A DNA stretch of 64,000 nt from Chthonomonas calidirosea. GTDB lineage: Bacteria > Armatimonadota > Fimbriimonadia > Fimbriimonadales > Fimbriimonadaceae. Made by a program: the position numbers and the translations under genes. The stretch is from the NCBI GenBank assembly GCA_945882415.1, contig CAMCWC010000001.1:124001-188000 (forward strand), read 5' to 3'. The notes beneath the pieces are model-generated. The model was not told the origin of the DNA and ran no database searches. It saw only the letters and a list, made by a program, of their open reading frames with translations. Shown in pieces: positions 53,120 to 61,773 of this stretch; position 1 is the stretch's first letter, and every line of letters starts with the position of its first letter.

Positions 53120-53956
53120 ATGCGTTTAGGTGAATATCACGAACTGAGGGCGGTCCGAGAGGGACCGCCGGGGCTATTTCTGTCGGACGGCCAGACCGAC
53201 GTTTTGCTCCCCAAGGCTCAGGTTCCGCCGCGAATCTACGTAGGAGACGTGCTGCGGGTGTTTGTGATGAAGGACTCGGAAGACCGGATCATCGCCACTA
53301 CGAAGACTCCGTATGCCATTCCTGGGGAGTTTGCTCGCCTGACCGTGGTGTCCGTCTCCGAGATCGGAGCGTTTCTCGACTGGGGCCTCGATAAAGATTT
53401 GTTCTGTCCGATCAAAGAGCAGATGATGCGAATGCGTGCGGGGCAGGACTATCTGGTTCGCATCTACATCGACGAAGTTTCCGAGCGCATTGCTTGTACC
53501 TCGAAGTTCAATCGCTATCTAAAGGCAACGAGTGAGGACCTGGAAGTCGGGCAAGCCGTGAAGTTGATGATCGCCGACCGAACGGAGGACTTCATCCGTG
53601 TGATCATCAATGGTCAATTCAAGGGATCGCTGTTCCCCGACGAATGGATTGAAAAGCTACAAATGGGCGAAGTGCGTGCAGGCTACATCAAGCGGATTCG
53701 TCCCGAAGATGGTCGGATCGCGGTGTCGTTACGGCCCCAGGGATTCAGCGCGGTACTTGGCGAGCGAGACCGAATTCTCGCGGCACTGAAAGACGCGGGC
53801 GGCACTCTCCCGGTATCGGACAAATCGTCTCCGGAAGAGATTCAGCGCCGATTCGGCCTGAGCAAAGGTGCGTTTAAGAAGCTGATCGGTGCGCTGTATC
53901 GCGAAGAGATGATCGAGATAAGCGATCACTGGATCAAGCTGAAATCTCCCAGCTGA
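53120..53956 (+). CDS. cvfB: CvfB-like S1-domain RNA-binding protein
   Basis: 278 residues from ATG 53120; the frame is open further upstream but runs antisense to the transglutaminase gene. The start MRLGEYHELRAVREGPPGLF and LLPKAQVPPRIYVGDVLRVF match the N-terminal S1-like domain of CvfB/YitL; a second S1 domain runs from about residue 70 (VVSVSEIGAFLDWGLDKDLFCPI), and the C-terminal winged-helix region has RRFGLSKGAFKKLIGALYRE. CvfB binds RNA and influences virulence gene expression in staphylococci; in this setting a general role in translation or RNA handling is likelier. It is probably monocistronic. Confidence 0.85.
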   Translation: MRLGEYHELRAVREGPPGLFLSDGQTDVLLPKAQVPPRIYVGDVLRVFVMKDSEDRIIATTKTPYAIPGEFARLTVVSVSEIGAFLDWGLDKDLFCPIKEQMMRMRAGQDYLVRIYIDEVSERIACTSKFNRYLKATSEDLEVGQAVKLMIADRTEDFIRVIINGQFKGSLFPDEWIEKLQMGEVRAGYIKRIRPEDGRIAVSLRPQGFSAVLGERDRILAALKDAGGTLPVSDKSSPEEIQRRFGLSKGAFKKLIGALYREEMIEISDHWIKLKSPS

Positions 53957-54008
53957 TTTGTTCTTCGGAGTTTACGTCTGGGTAAGTGCGTAGTACAAAG
54001 GTGGCAAA

Positions 54009-55274
54009 ATGGGGTGGGTCAAGATGAAACGAACTGCAATTTTTGGAATATGTTGTGCGCCCATCTTGGCGGCGGGCTGGATGCACCAAACTGCGGCGAC
54101 TCCGGCTGCCGACCCTGTCGCACTACTTAAGAAAAGGATCTCCAGCGGACAAACAAAGTTGGAGTTCGAGCCGAAGCAAGGTTATCTTCGCTCGATCCTG
54201 ACGCAGTTAAAAATCGACCCGAATTCGCAGGTTTTGGTTTTCTCAAAAACGAGCCTTCAGACCGACCACATTTCGCCGAAGACGCCTCGCGCGCTGTACT
54301 TTAACGACGAGGTCTATGTCGGCTGGATTCCAGGTGCGCCGCTAATTGAGATCATGAGCGTGGACCCGAAGCGTGGGGCGTTGTTCTACACGATTGAGAA
54401 CACCAAACAGGCTCAGGTCGCGTTTTCGACCGAGGGCTCAGACTGTTTTCGTTGCCACGGCGGAAGGGGATTCGGTTCCCCGGCGGCCCTGTTCGGCCGG
54501 TCGGTTCAAACCGCGCCGAGCGGCTACTCGAGGGTCTTTGCCCAGACCTATAACATGACTCCATCCACCCCAATCCGGAATCGATGGGGAGGTTGGTACG
54601 TTTCCGGCACGCACGGAAAGCTTCGTCACATGGGTAATGAACTTTCGCAGGGCACCGACGAGAAGCATTCAATAAACATCGAGCGAGGCGCAAACGTAAC
54701 GAGTTTGTCGCGTTACTTCGACGTTAAGCCGTACCTGACCCCGCACTCGGACATCGCCGCGCTTATGGTTTTCGAGCAGCAAATGGAGGTCCAGAACCTC
54801 ATCACGCGAGCAAACCAAGATGCGCTGCTGATTTTGCGAGGGACGAACCCTGAAAAGGCTAGTAAAGAGACGATCGCAAATATCGAGAACTATAGCGAGG
54901 GCCTAGTTTCGGGACTGCTGTGCCAAGGGGAGGCGAAGCTCACGAGTCCCGTCAAGGGCACGACGGCGTTCGCGAAGACGTACTCGGAGTCGGGTCCGAA
55001 GGACTCCAAGGGCCGGTCGCTGTATCAGCTCGATCTCACGACGCGAATTCTCCGCTACCCATGCAGCCCGCTGATTTACTCGCCGTCGTTTGATGCCTTG
55101 CAGTCGCCGGTGAAGAACTTCGTTTATCGTCGACTTGGGGAGATTCTAAGCGGACGGGACAAGTCGAGTGGCTACGCGCATCTGAGCGCAACGGATCGGA
55201 AGAACGTCCTTGAGATCCTGACCGAGACCAAACCAGATTTCGCGAAGTCTCTTGCGAGTTCGGGGACGAAGTAG
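54009..55274 (+). CDS. exported protein with a c-type haem motif
   Basis: 421 residues; ATG 54009 (AAAGGTGG about 7 nt upstream) or ATG 54024. N-terminal signal-like helix (AIFGICCAPILAAGWM). A single haem-attachment motif CFRCH (146-150) follows GSD, with GGRGFGSP after it, as in cytochrome c domains; Met residues downstream (NMTPSTP, HMGNEL) could ligate the iron. The rest is helical and beta-mixed, with YSEGLVSGLLCQGEAKL and DLTTRILRYPC segments. The overall family is unknown to me, though similar single-haem secreted proteins occur beside DUF1592-type genes in related phyla. It is convergent with the glutathionylspermidine-synthase-like gene. Confidence 0.6.
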   Translation: MGWVKMKRTAIFGICCAPILAAGWMHQTAATPAADPVALLKKRISSGQTKLEFEPKQGYLRSILTQLKIDPNSQVLVFSKTSLQTDHISPKTPRALYFNDEVYVGWIPGAPLIEIMSVDPKRGALFYTIENTKQAQVAFSTEGSDCFRCHGGRGFGSPAALFGRSVQTAPSGYSRVFAQTYNMTPSTPIRNRWGGWYVSGTHGKLRHMGNELSQGTDEKHSINIERGANVTSLSRYFDVKPYLTPHSDIAALMVFEQQMEVQNLITRANQDALLILRGTNPEKASKETIANIENYSEGLVSGLLCQGEAKLTSPVKGTTAFAKTYSESGPKDSKGRSLYQLDLTTRILRYPCSPLIYSPSFDALQSPVKNFVYRRLGEILSGRDKSSGYAHLSATDRKNVLEILTETKPDFAKSLASSGTK

Positions 55275-55304
55275 CTGTTCCGTACCGGACGGACGGAAGC
55301 AGCT
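55273..55304. terminator. terminator-like hairpin between convergent genes
   Basis: AGCTGTTCCGT (55273-55283) pairs with ACGGAAGCAGCT (55293-55304) with one bulge and a 9-nt loop. It overlaps the last bases of the left-hand gene's stop codon. No U-run follows on either side. Confidence 0.4.
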
Positions 55305-55310
55305 CAAGAA

Positions 55311-56465
55311 CTACCGAATCACGTGCGGCACGAACCGACTGAGGTCGGTCGTGATCCGGCCGTCGGACTCCCGAATTCCTACCCCGGCTGACTCGTCGCC
55401 GACGACCCACGAGCCAATGACTGCGTGGTTTCCGCCCGCTTCAAACAAAGGCGCAAGGGCTTGGTAGATGTATTTCGGTTGGAGGCCGATTTGGGTTGTA
55501 TCTGCATCCGGCGTTTCTTCGGTCGTCACACCATCAATCACTACGCGGACACCGTCGCCCTCTCGCGATAGCAGAGGCTTGCGAACGTATTGAGCCATAT
55601 CCCGAGGGCCGTCGAAGTAGGCGGGGAGGAGGTTCGGGTGATTTGGGTAACGCTCCCAAAGAATTGGCAAGATCGCTTTGTTCGCGAGCAGCATCTTCCA
55701 AATCGGCTCGATCCAGATGTTGCGAAGCTCCGGCTGCAAAGCGTGGCTGCCGAAGTTTTCTCGCACCATCCACTCCCACGGGTAGAGCTTAAACATCTTT
55801 CGGATCGCTCCGTCTCGGGCGTCTAGGAACTGTCTGGTCTCCTTGTTCCAGCCGATCTCGGTCATGAGCAATCCGTCGGTCTGCAGCCCGGCCTCGGTTG
55901 CCGTGTCGCGGAGAAGGGCGATGGTCATGAGGTCTTCGTCCGACTCGGAGTGGGCGAAGTGGACGAAGCCGGGAACAAGGTTTTGGTCCTTCAGCCAAGT
56001 CCAGCGCGCGATGAGGCTTTCCCAGAGCGAATTGAACTGATCTGAACCCGGGAAGCGATCTTGGCTCCACTGCCACTGCACTACAGCCGCCTCAAGCAGC
56101 GACGTCGGAGTGTCGGCATTGTATTCGAGCATCTTCGGCGGATTTGTGCCGTCGTAGGCAAAGTCGAATCGGCCGTAGAGGTGCCCAGTCGGGTTTGCCG
56201 CGTAGTCCTCAAGGACAAACTCGCAATACGCTGGGAGGTCGAATTCCCGAAATCGCTTGGTGCGGATGAGGTCTTGCACCGTCTCCATGCAGAGTCGGTG
56301 CAGCTCGTTGGTCGCGGATTCAATGGCGTCGACGTCTCGTGGGCCGAGAGTGTAGTAGGCACTTTCATCCCAGTACGGTTTGCCGAGGTGGGTGTGAAAC
56401 ACCAGACCCCACTTTTCGACTTCGGCTTCCCAGTTCGGGCGTGGGTCGATTCGGTGTCTTTGCAC
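55311..56465 (-). CDS. glutathionylspermidine synthase-like ATP-grasp protein (YgiC/YjfC family)
   Basis: 384 residues from GTG 56465. The C-terminal-amidase-less synthetase domain of glutathionylspermidine synthase family proteins: PNWEAEVEKWGLVFHTHLGKPYW at the N-terminus, GRFDFAYDGTNPPKMLEYNADTP with nucleotide and metal contacts, ATP-grasp lid KPLLSREGDGVRVV and terminal VGDESAGVGIRESDG. Members are ATP-dependent amide-bond formers; the actual substrates of YgiC-type proteins are not established. It starts 2 nt after the stop of a small lipoprotein resembling YgiB (DUF1190), reproducing the ygiBC pair of enterobacteria. Confidence 0.85.
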   Translation of the reverse strand: MQRHRIDPRPNWEAEVEKWGLVFHTHLGKPYWDESAYYTLGPRDVDAIESATNELHRLCMETVQDLIRTKRFREFDLPAYCEFVLEDYAANPTGHLYGRFDFAYDGTNPPKMLEYNADTPTSLLEAAVVQWQWSQDRFPGSDQFNSLWESLIARWTWLKDQNLVPGFVHFAHSESDEDLMTIALLRDTATEAGLQTDGLLMTEIGWNKETRQFLDARDGAIRKMFKLYPWEWMVRENFGSHALQPELRNIWIEPIWKMLLANKAILPILWERYPNHPNLLPAYFDGPRDMAQYVRKPLLSREGDGVRVVIDGVTTEETPDADTTQIGLQPKYIYQALAPLFEAGGNHAVIGSWVVGDESAGVGIRESDGRITTDLSRFVPHVIR

Positions 56466-56467
56466 GT

Positions 56468-56737
56468 CTAGCTAAATCCGCTGCCCATGGAGCCAAAGCC
56501 GCCGCGTGATACAGATGGGGTTGCCGAGCCGCCGAGGATTCGGCCGCCGGATTGCGATCCGCCGTAGATGAACCGTGGCGCGCCGTAGTAGCCCGTGCCG
56601 CCACGATACGTGGTGCAAGCAGAGTCGGGCAGTTTCTTGCCGCTGGCATCCACGCAGTCGCGCCGCTCCGAGCCACATCCCGCCAAGATAACCCCAGCAA
56701 AAGTCACAACCCACGCCAACTTAAATTCCTTTTTCAT
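56468..56737 (-). CDS. small lipoprotein, YgiB/DUF1190-like
   Basis: 89 residues from ATG 56737, with AGAGG upstream; the frame is open for 24 further codons back to a TTG. The signal ends in a lipobox (VVTFAGVILAGC), so the mature protein is lipid-anchored at CGSERRD. It has a further Cys pair (DCVDASGKKLPDSAC) and a Gly/Ser/Arg-rich tail with SRGGFGSMGSGFS, the tail type of DUF1190 proteins. Directly upstream of a YgiC-like synthetase, as in E. coli ygiBC, so a joint role in the envelope is likely. Confidence 0.7.
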   Translation of the reverse strand: MKKEFKLAWVVTFAGVILAGCGSERRDCVDASGKKLPDSACTTYRGGTGYYGAPRFIYGGSQSGGRILGGSATPSVSRGGFGSMGSGFS

Positions 56738-56879
56738 CCCGAAAATGCCTCTTTGTAAGACATTGTAAGTGTACGTTGCTCTCATGCGGCAGGATGCAAA
56801 GTTGATCAAAAATTTGCGAGTTCATGACCTCGTCCTAGCTAGAATTCTCTCATTGATTTAGAATGTACGGGAGTCAAAG

Positions 56880-58346
56880 ATGACAGTACGCGAGAAGATT
56901 CAGCATCTCCACCGACGGCTCGGCTTTGGACTGACTCCGCCAGAACTCGCGGCCGAGGAAAAGTTGGGCTTTGACAGATCGGCCCAGCGGCTGCTCGACT
57001 TCCCAAAGCTTCCCGATCTTGGCGTTTCGCCTTACGAATTCTGCTGGCGAAACCGCGAGAAGGAACAGGCCGACGTGGGTTCTTATCGGTTCCGTGCCTG
57101 GTGGACCTTGCGCATGGTTGCAACAGAACGGCCGTTGGAAGAAAAACTAACGCTGTTTTGGCATTCGCACTTCGCCGTGGGCGACAACAAGGTGGAAGAC
57201 GGCCCGATGATGCTGTACTACCTGCAGACCATCTACAAGCACGGATACGGCAAGTTTGAGGATCTACTGCTGGCGATATCTCGTGAACCGGCAATGATGC
57301 GGTACCTCGACATGACGCGTAGCGTGAAGGGGAACCCAAACGAGAACTTTGCTCGTGAGGTCATGGAGCTTTTCACGATGGGTATCGGCAACTACACGGA
57401 AGACGATGTGAAGGAGCTATCGCGCGCGCTTACCGGCTGGGGTTACATTCACACGTATTACGAGTTGCCTGGCGAATCGAACCTGAAGCTAACGGAGAGC
57501 ATTCAATTCGACCGACCCTTCGCTTCGTTTGCCTATCTCCCAAGTATGCGGGACGAGACGGACAAGACGATTCTTGGGCAAAAGCGAGATTGGGATGGCG
57601 AGGCGGCTCTGCGAATGCTCTCCAATCGGCCAGAGACGGCTCGCTACGTTTCCGGGAAACTCTGGAGCTACTTTGCCGGGCAAGAAGCTCCGCCAAAAGT
57701 CTTGGATCGACTTGTGACGGTCTGGAAAAAATCGGGCGGCAATATCCCAGACATCGTGCGTGCGATTGCGCTCGCGCCAGAGTTTTACGCGGAATCGGTA
57801 GTAGGCAATTATCCAAAGAATCCGGTGGATTTTGTGATTAGCATCGCCCGCAAGCAGGGAATGGGCCGATCCATGATGGCCAAGCGGCCGAAGGATGCGA
57901 AACCGACGGACGAGATTCCGAAGGAGATCATGGACCAGATGGGCTACGCGGCTTACCGAATGGATCGAATGGGGCTAACTTTGCTTGTACCGCCTGACGT
58001 AGCCGGCTGGACCTGGGGTGAGAACTTCATTAACAGCAGCTCAATGGCGGAACGCTATCAGTACCAAGGGTTCCACTATTTGGTTGACAACGTGGAGCAA
58101 TGCGCCGCGACAGTGTTCGGCTACCTGAAAAATCTCCAATTGACCAGCGTCGAGGACATCACGCAGAAGTTTGCCGAGTACTACGACGTTAAGCCAAATC
58201 CAGAAACAACGAAGATTTTGAATGCAATCTTCGCGTCGGTTGGTGGCGTGGCGATGTTTGAAAAGGCGAAGGAACCCCAATGGCCGGGGTGGCATTTTGC
58301 CACCCTCAAGTATCTCGTCGCTTCCCCCGAAATGCACCTCTACTGA
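56880..58346 (+). CDS. DUF1800 family protein
   Basis: 488 residues. The family start HLHRRLGFGLTPPELAAEEKLGFD is followed by LTLFWHSHFAVGDNKVEDGPMMLYYLQ, NPNENFAREVMELFTMGIGNYTEDDV and FFAGQEAPPKVLDRL-type segments, all typical of DUF1800. No signal peptide is obvious at the N-terminus. Function unknown; in other genomes it accompanies DUF1501 proteins and is implicated in cell-surface or periplasmic processes, but here that partner is absent. TTAGAAT lies about 25 nt upstream, with a GGGAG Shine-Dalgarno sequence before the ATG. It converges on the next gene, 4 bp away. Confidence 0.85.
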   Translation: MTVREKIQHLHRRLGFGLTPPELAAEEKLGFDRSAQRLLDFPKLPDLGVSPYEFCWRNREKEQADVGSYRFRAWWTLRMVATERPLEEKLTLFWHSHFAVGDNKVEDGPMMLYYLQTIYKHGYGKFEDLLLAISREPAMMRYLDMTRSVKGNPNENFAREVMELFTMGIGNYTEDDVKELSRALTGWGYIHTYYELPGESNLKLTESIQFDRPFASFAYLPSMRDETDKTILGQKRDWDGEAALRMLSNRPETARYVSGKLWSYFAGQEAPPKVLDRLVTVWKKSGGNIPDIVRAIALAPEFYAESVVGNYPKNPVDFVISIARKQGMGRSMMAKRPKDAKPTDEIPKEIMDQMGYAAYRMDRMGLTLLVPPDVAGWTWGENFINSSSMAERYQYQGFHYLVDNVEQCAATVFGYLKNLQLTSVEDITQKFAEYYDVKPNPETTKILNAIFASVGGVAMFEKAKEPQWPGWHFATLKYLVASPEMHLY

Positions 58347-58350
58347 GCCG

Positions 58351-59250
58351 TTACTTCTTCGGGTTTGCGTCGAAGAAGTCAAATAGGAGGATGCTTGCGC
58401 GGATACCGCTGGCGGTTTCTTTGCCGCCGACGGTTCTGCCGCCGGGCCACGCATGGCCGCCGTCAGCCAAGGTCACGAGTTGAACCATGCGTCCGTTCTT
58501 GCCGTTTTTCCAAGTCTCGGTTACCACCTTGCCATCGTTGATCTCAGACTTTTCTGCTGGGGCGGTGATGCCGAGTTGCTTGGCCCACCACTGTGCGCTC
58601 TTGGACTGGGAGATTCCTTTCAGGAGGCTTTGGCTGTTCTCGTCGTAGGCCACGGTGTTGTCGTTCTTCGCATGGATCATGAGAACGGACACCGGTTCCT
58701 TGGGATTGGGGATGATACGAGGTCCAACCCCGGTGGTTCCTGCGACGGCTCCGATGGCCGCAAGTCGGTCGCCGATCTGCGTGGCGGCAAAGTGAGACAT
58801 GAAGGCACCGTTTGAGTGCCCGCACATATACACGCGGTTCTTGTCCACCTTGACTTCGCTTTCGATCTTGTCCAGGATTGCTGACATGAAGGCAACATCG
58901 TCCTTCTTCTGTCCCGAAAGGTCGATGAAACCGGCGTTCCAGCCTGGTCGCTCGCCCAGCCCATCGGGATAAACCGCGATGTACCCGCGCTTCTCCGCTT
59001 CTTCTGCCGTGTCCGTATACACCTCTGCCAGCGCGGCGGTTCCGGTCCAGCCGTGAAGGATGAGCACTACCGGAAGGGGCTTTCCGTCTTCCGCCTTCTT
59101 TGGGATTCGAAGGATGTAGGAGCGCTTGACCCCTTCGGATTCAAGTGTCTCAACGTATCTGCCCGGACCCTTGGTTTGCGCGGGAACGGGGGACACGCAG
59201 CCGGCCAGGAGCAAAGCCAAAAGGGGGATTCGGAGTGCGCTTGAATTCAT
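58351..59250 (-). CDS. lipoprotein esterase of the LpqC/PHB-depolymerase family
   Basis: 299 residues. Signal with lipobox LLLAGC (Cys18), so a lipid-anchored alpha/beta hydrolase. Motifs: LILHGWTG with the oxyanion His-Gly, nucleophile elbow CGHSNGAF with Ser146, IHAKNDNTVAY with the likely acid Asp, and the terminal GGHAWPGG with the base His. This pattern is typical of extracellular PHB depolymerases, feruloyl and acetylxylan esterases. The substrate is unknown. On the minus strand TAGTAT lies exactly 6 nt before the ATG at 59250 (leaderless geometry). Confidence 0.85.
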   Translation of the reverse strand: MNSSALRIPLLALLLAGCVSPVPAQTKGPGRYVETLESEGVKRSYILRIPKKAEDGKPLPVVLILHGWTGTAALAEVYTDTAEEAEKRGYIAVYPDGLGERPGWNAGFIDLSGQKKDDVAFMSAILDKIESEVKVDKNRVYMCGHSNGAFMSHFAATQIGDRLAAIGAVAGTTGVGPRIIPNPKEPVSVLMIHAKNDNTVAYDENSQSLLKGISQSKSAQWWAKQLGITAPAEKSEINDGKVVTETWKNGKNGRMVQLVTLADGGHAWPGGRTVGGKETASGIRASILLFDFFDANPKK

Positions 59251-59262
59251 CTGTCAATACTA
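59251..59262 (-). promoter_or_regulatory. -10 element directly before the esterase start
   Basis: On the minus strand TAGTAT (59262-59257) is followed by TGACAG and the ATG at 59250, giving the same 6-nt spacing seen at other starts. Confidence 0.5.
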
Positions 59263-59321
59263 CACCTTGACCTCCTGGGTCGCAAACTAGGTGGACCAAT
59301 GTCGCGCTAATCCGGTACCCG

Positions 59322-59389
59322 AGATCAACCACCCCAGATCAACCACCCCAGATCAATCGCCCAAACTCAATCACCCCAGAGCAACCGCC
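59322..59389. repeat. degenerate 14-bp tandem repeat array
   Basis: Five consecutive units based on AGATCAACCACCCC, the first two nearly identical and the rest increasingly degenerate. It lies in the 187-bp gap between the esterase and the PEP-CTERM cluster. It is too short and degenerate to be a CRISPR. Confidence 0.85.
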
Positions 59390-59437
59390 TAATTCTCGCC
59401 GCTGGAAACTGCGAGCACCAAAAGCAAAAATGAACAC

Positions 59438-60157
59438 GTGAAATTAGTTTTGTCTGTCAGTTCGGTTTTGTTGTTCTGTGCTGTAGCACAGGTCAACGCC
59501 CAAACTATCAACCCATCCAATTTGTTGCGTAGTGGTGATAGTGTAGGGAGCGATCTTCAGACCCTGACACGAGGTTCGGGACAACTGAGCTCAGTGGGTT
59601 CGGGTTTAGATACTGGCGATCAAGCAGCGGGTCGCTTATTCAATTTGCAGGATCCGACCACGGCGCAGAATTGGCAAATCAGCTGGCAGCGTGCAGGCTT
59701 CGCCCCACGGCACATGCTTGGGTACTACACGGATATTACGGCGACAAACCCGAAGATCACTTGGGTTCTCGGCGGCAGCAACTCTGGCTTGCCAAGCTCA
59801 GCTAAGGTCAAAATTGACGGCACGTTTGGATTGGTTTTCGGTAGCGGGGACAACAACGATCCAAAGAAATCCACAATTTATTACAGCGAATCTTGGCGCA
59901 ACTCGGCGAAGCAGAATCGCGTTGCAGTCCTGAAGGATCGTGACCTCAACGGCCTCCGCCCATTTGGATTAACCGTTTCCTGGGAAGATGGTTACAACTT
60001 AGGTGACCAAGACTACAACGACTTCGGCCTTCACCTTGATGGCGTTGTTGCCCAGAAGTATGCCCCGGTCCCAGAACCAGCGCCAATTCTGATTCTTAGT
60101 GTCGGACTCTTCACTCTGGTCGGGCAGCGGATGCGCAGCAAACGAACCTCTGCCTAA
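59438..60157 (+). CDS. PEP-CTERM surface protein, DUF4114-like (paralogue 1)
   Basis: 239 residues from GTG 59438; AAAAAT lies 6 nt upstream. Signal peptide (LSVSSVLLFCAVAQVNA), a globular part with the DUF4114-type motif EDGYNLGDQDYNDFG (about residue 190), and a C-terminal PEP-CTERM tail: VPEPAP followed by a hydrophobic helix (ILILSVGLFTLVG) and basic residues. PEP-CTERM proteins are processed by exosortase and sorted to the cell surface, often with exopolysaccharide. About 83 % of its residues match the paralogue at 60957. Confidence 0.85.
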   Translation: MKLVLSVSSVLLFCAVAQVNAQTINPSNLLRSGDSVGSDLQTLTRGSGQLSSVGSGLDTGDQAAGRLFNLQDPTTAQNWQISWQRAGFAPRHMLGYYTDITATNPKITWVLGGSNSGLPSSAKVKIDGTFGLVFGSGDNNDPKKSTIYYSESWRNSAKQNRVAVLKDRDLNGLRPFGLTVSWEDGYNLGDQDYNDFGLHLDGVVAQKYAPVPEPAPILILSVGLFTLVGQRMRSKRTSA

Positions 60158-60189
60158 TGGCTCAAGCCTAAAAATGCAGGGGGCTTCGA

Positions 60190-60960
60190 ATGCAAAAACT
60201 TCTGTTGATTTCGCTTTGTTTGTTCAGCGTTGATTTGCCTGATGTTGCCCCGAAAGTATTGCCGAGAAACGATCTGGCAGAAATCGGAGTGCACCAGGCT
60301 GAGAAATTCAAAAAAACTATGGCGGCCAATCTTGGCCCTGTGATACCGGCGTGGACGCCCCCCGGGCCAAGGCCTTCAGAGTTGGTAACGCGACGAATTG
60401 AGATGCCGTACCACCCAAGAAACCTGTCCAACGTTCGAGTGGCGGAAACAGAGCGGATGCAGGCCGTGATCGACGAAATCGGTTGGAATCGCCATGTGGA
60501 CTCGGCACCGAAACTCGAGGAACTCAACGACTCAAAACTTGTTCCGACAAATCCGCTCTTGTTTGATCTCAACGTCACCGCCCTCCGGCTCCTCGGCAGC
60601 GAAATGAACGGCCTAGCGCTGACTCTGGCACCGCCGAGAGCAACCGAGCTCCTGTCAACTCCCAGTGAGGTTTTGCAATCTCTCGAAGGCTTGACTTCCC
60701 AGACCAAAGATCATGACGGCGCCGCAGAGTACAGGTTCAAGCGTCGTCCAACGACGGCAAGCCCAGTGCCGGAACCGGCCGCAGTTGTGCCGTTTGCATT
60801 TGGCGCTCTGCTGCTTGCGCTTCGTAAGCGTTCTTTACCGAAGCTCAGTCTCGGTTTTCCGGTGACACCTTTCGGTGAACCCGTTTGGGGCACCGGGGTG
60901 ATGCGACCACGAACTAGCGACTTGAACTTCGCCCATTTCGGATCAACAATAGAAGCATGA
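60190..60960 (+). CDS. PEP-CTERM protein with an unusual C-terminal extension
   Basis: 256 residues with a strong Shine-Dalgarno sequence (AGGGGG). A signal peptide (LLLISLCLFSVDL) precedes a low-complexity body. A PEP-CTERM-like motif VPEPAAVVPFAFGALLLALRKRS stands at about residues 193-215, but some 40 residues follow, whereas the tail normally ends the protein. The gene is not a paralogue of its neighbours. A frameshift or loss of a stop codon near the end is possible. Its stop overlaps the next start (ATGA). Confidence 0.6.
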   Translation: MQKLLLISLCLFSVDLPDVAPKVLPRNDLAEIGVHQAEKFKKTMAANLGPVIPAWTPPGPRPSELVTRRIEMPYHPRNLSNVRVAETERMQAVIDEIGWNRHVDSAPKLEELNDSKLVPTNPLLFDLNVTALRLLGSEMNGLALTLAPPRATELLSTPSEVLQSLEGLTSQTKDHDGAAEYRFKRRPTTASPVPEPAAVVPFAFGALLLALRKRSLPKLSLGFPVTPFGEPVWGTGVMRPRTSDLNFAHFGSTIEA

Positions 60961-61661
60961 TTAAATTAAATCTTCTTTCTGTTGCTTTCCTCGGGGTGGC
61001 GTTTTCAGCTCAAGCTCAAGCGCAATTCATTTCCCCATCGAAGCTCACGACAGGCGGCGATGGAGTAGGTACCGATCTTCAAACTCTCACACGAGGTTCG
61101 GGCCAACTTAGTTCTGTCGGCTCGGGCAAGGACACCGGCGACCAGGCTAGCGGTCGATTGTTCGATCTCCAGGATCCGAAGACTCCGCAGAACTGGAGCA
61201 TCAACTGGCAGAAGGCAGGCTACGCGCCTCGGCACATGCTGGGCTACTACACCGACTTGACAGCGACGAACCCGAAGATCACTTGGGTCCTTGGTGGCAG
61301 CGGCTCCGGACTACCAACCTCCGCGGACGTGAAGATTAAAGGCACCTTCGGTTTGGTTTTTGGAAGCGGCGACAACAGCGATCCTAAGAAGTCGACGATT
61401 TACTACAGCGAATCTTGGAGGAACAAAGATCAGCAGAATCGAGTCGCTGTTTTGAAGGATCGAGACCTGAATGGACTTCGTCCTTTCGGCTTGACCGTCT
61501 CTTGGGAAGACGGCTACAACTTGGGCGACCAGGACTACAACGACTTCGGATTGCACCTGAACGGTGTCATCGCACGGACCACGGCTCCGGTACCTGAGCC
61601 AGCGTCGATGTTAGCCCTCGGTCTCGGCGTCACGGCATTGCTGAGACGCAAAAAGCGCTGA
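60957..61661 (+). CDS. PEP-CTERM surface protein, DUF4114-like (paralogue 2)
   Basis: 234 residues; ATG overlaps the preceding stop (ATGA). Signal peptide (LLSVAFLGVAFSAQAQA), DUF4114-type EDGYNLGDQDYNDFGLHL, and a canonical PEP-CTERM end: VPEPASMLALGLGVTALLRRKKR. It closely resembles the protein at 59438, including GSGQLSSVGSG, YTDLTATNPKITWVLGGS and STIYYSESWRN segments, so local duplication is likely. It ends at a terminator. Confidence 0.87.
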   Translation: MIKLNLLSVAFLGVAFSAQAQAQFISPSKLTTGGDGVGTDLQTLTRGSGQLSSVGSGKDTGDQASGRLFDLQDPKTPQNWSINWQKAGYAPRHMLGYYTDLTATNPKITWVLGGSGSGLPTSADVKIKGTFGLVFGSGDNSDPKKSTIYYSESWRNKDQQNRVAVLKDRDLNGLRPFGLTVSWEDGYNLGDQDYNDFGLHLNGVIARTTAPVPEPASMLALGLGVTALLRRKKR

Positions 61662-61700
61662 TCCGACGACCTGAGAGTCGGTTCAAAAGGAATATTTTGC

Positions 61701-61728
61701 CGGTCCCACTTTTGTGGGACCGTATTTT
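61701..61728 (+). terminator. intrinsic terminator after paralogue 2
   Basis: A 9-bp stem, CGGTCCCAC (61701-61709) with GTGGGACCG (61714-61722), closes a TTTT loop and is followed by TATTTT. It separates paralogues 2 and 3. Confidence 0.9.
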
Positions 61729-61773
61729 CGTGACGCGTAACCAACAGGGTTGGTCTGCGAGACTACGGATGAC

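Noticed and set aside
59322-59389. Short repeats as a CRISPR array
   Set aside because: Units are contiguous, 14 bp long and degenerate, with no spacers and no cas genes nearby.
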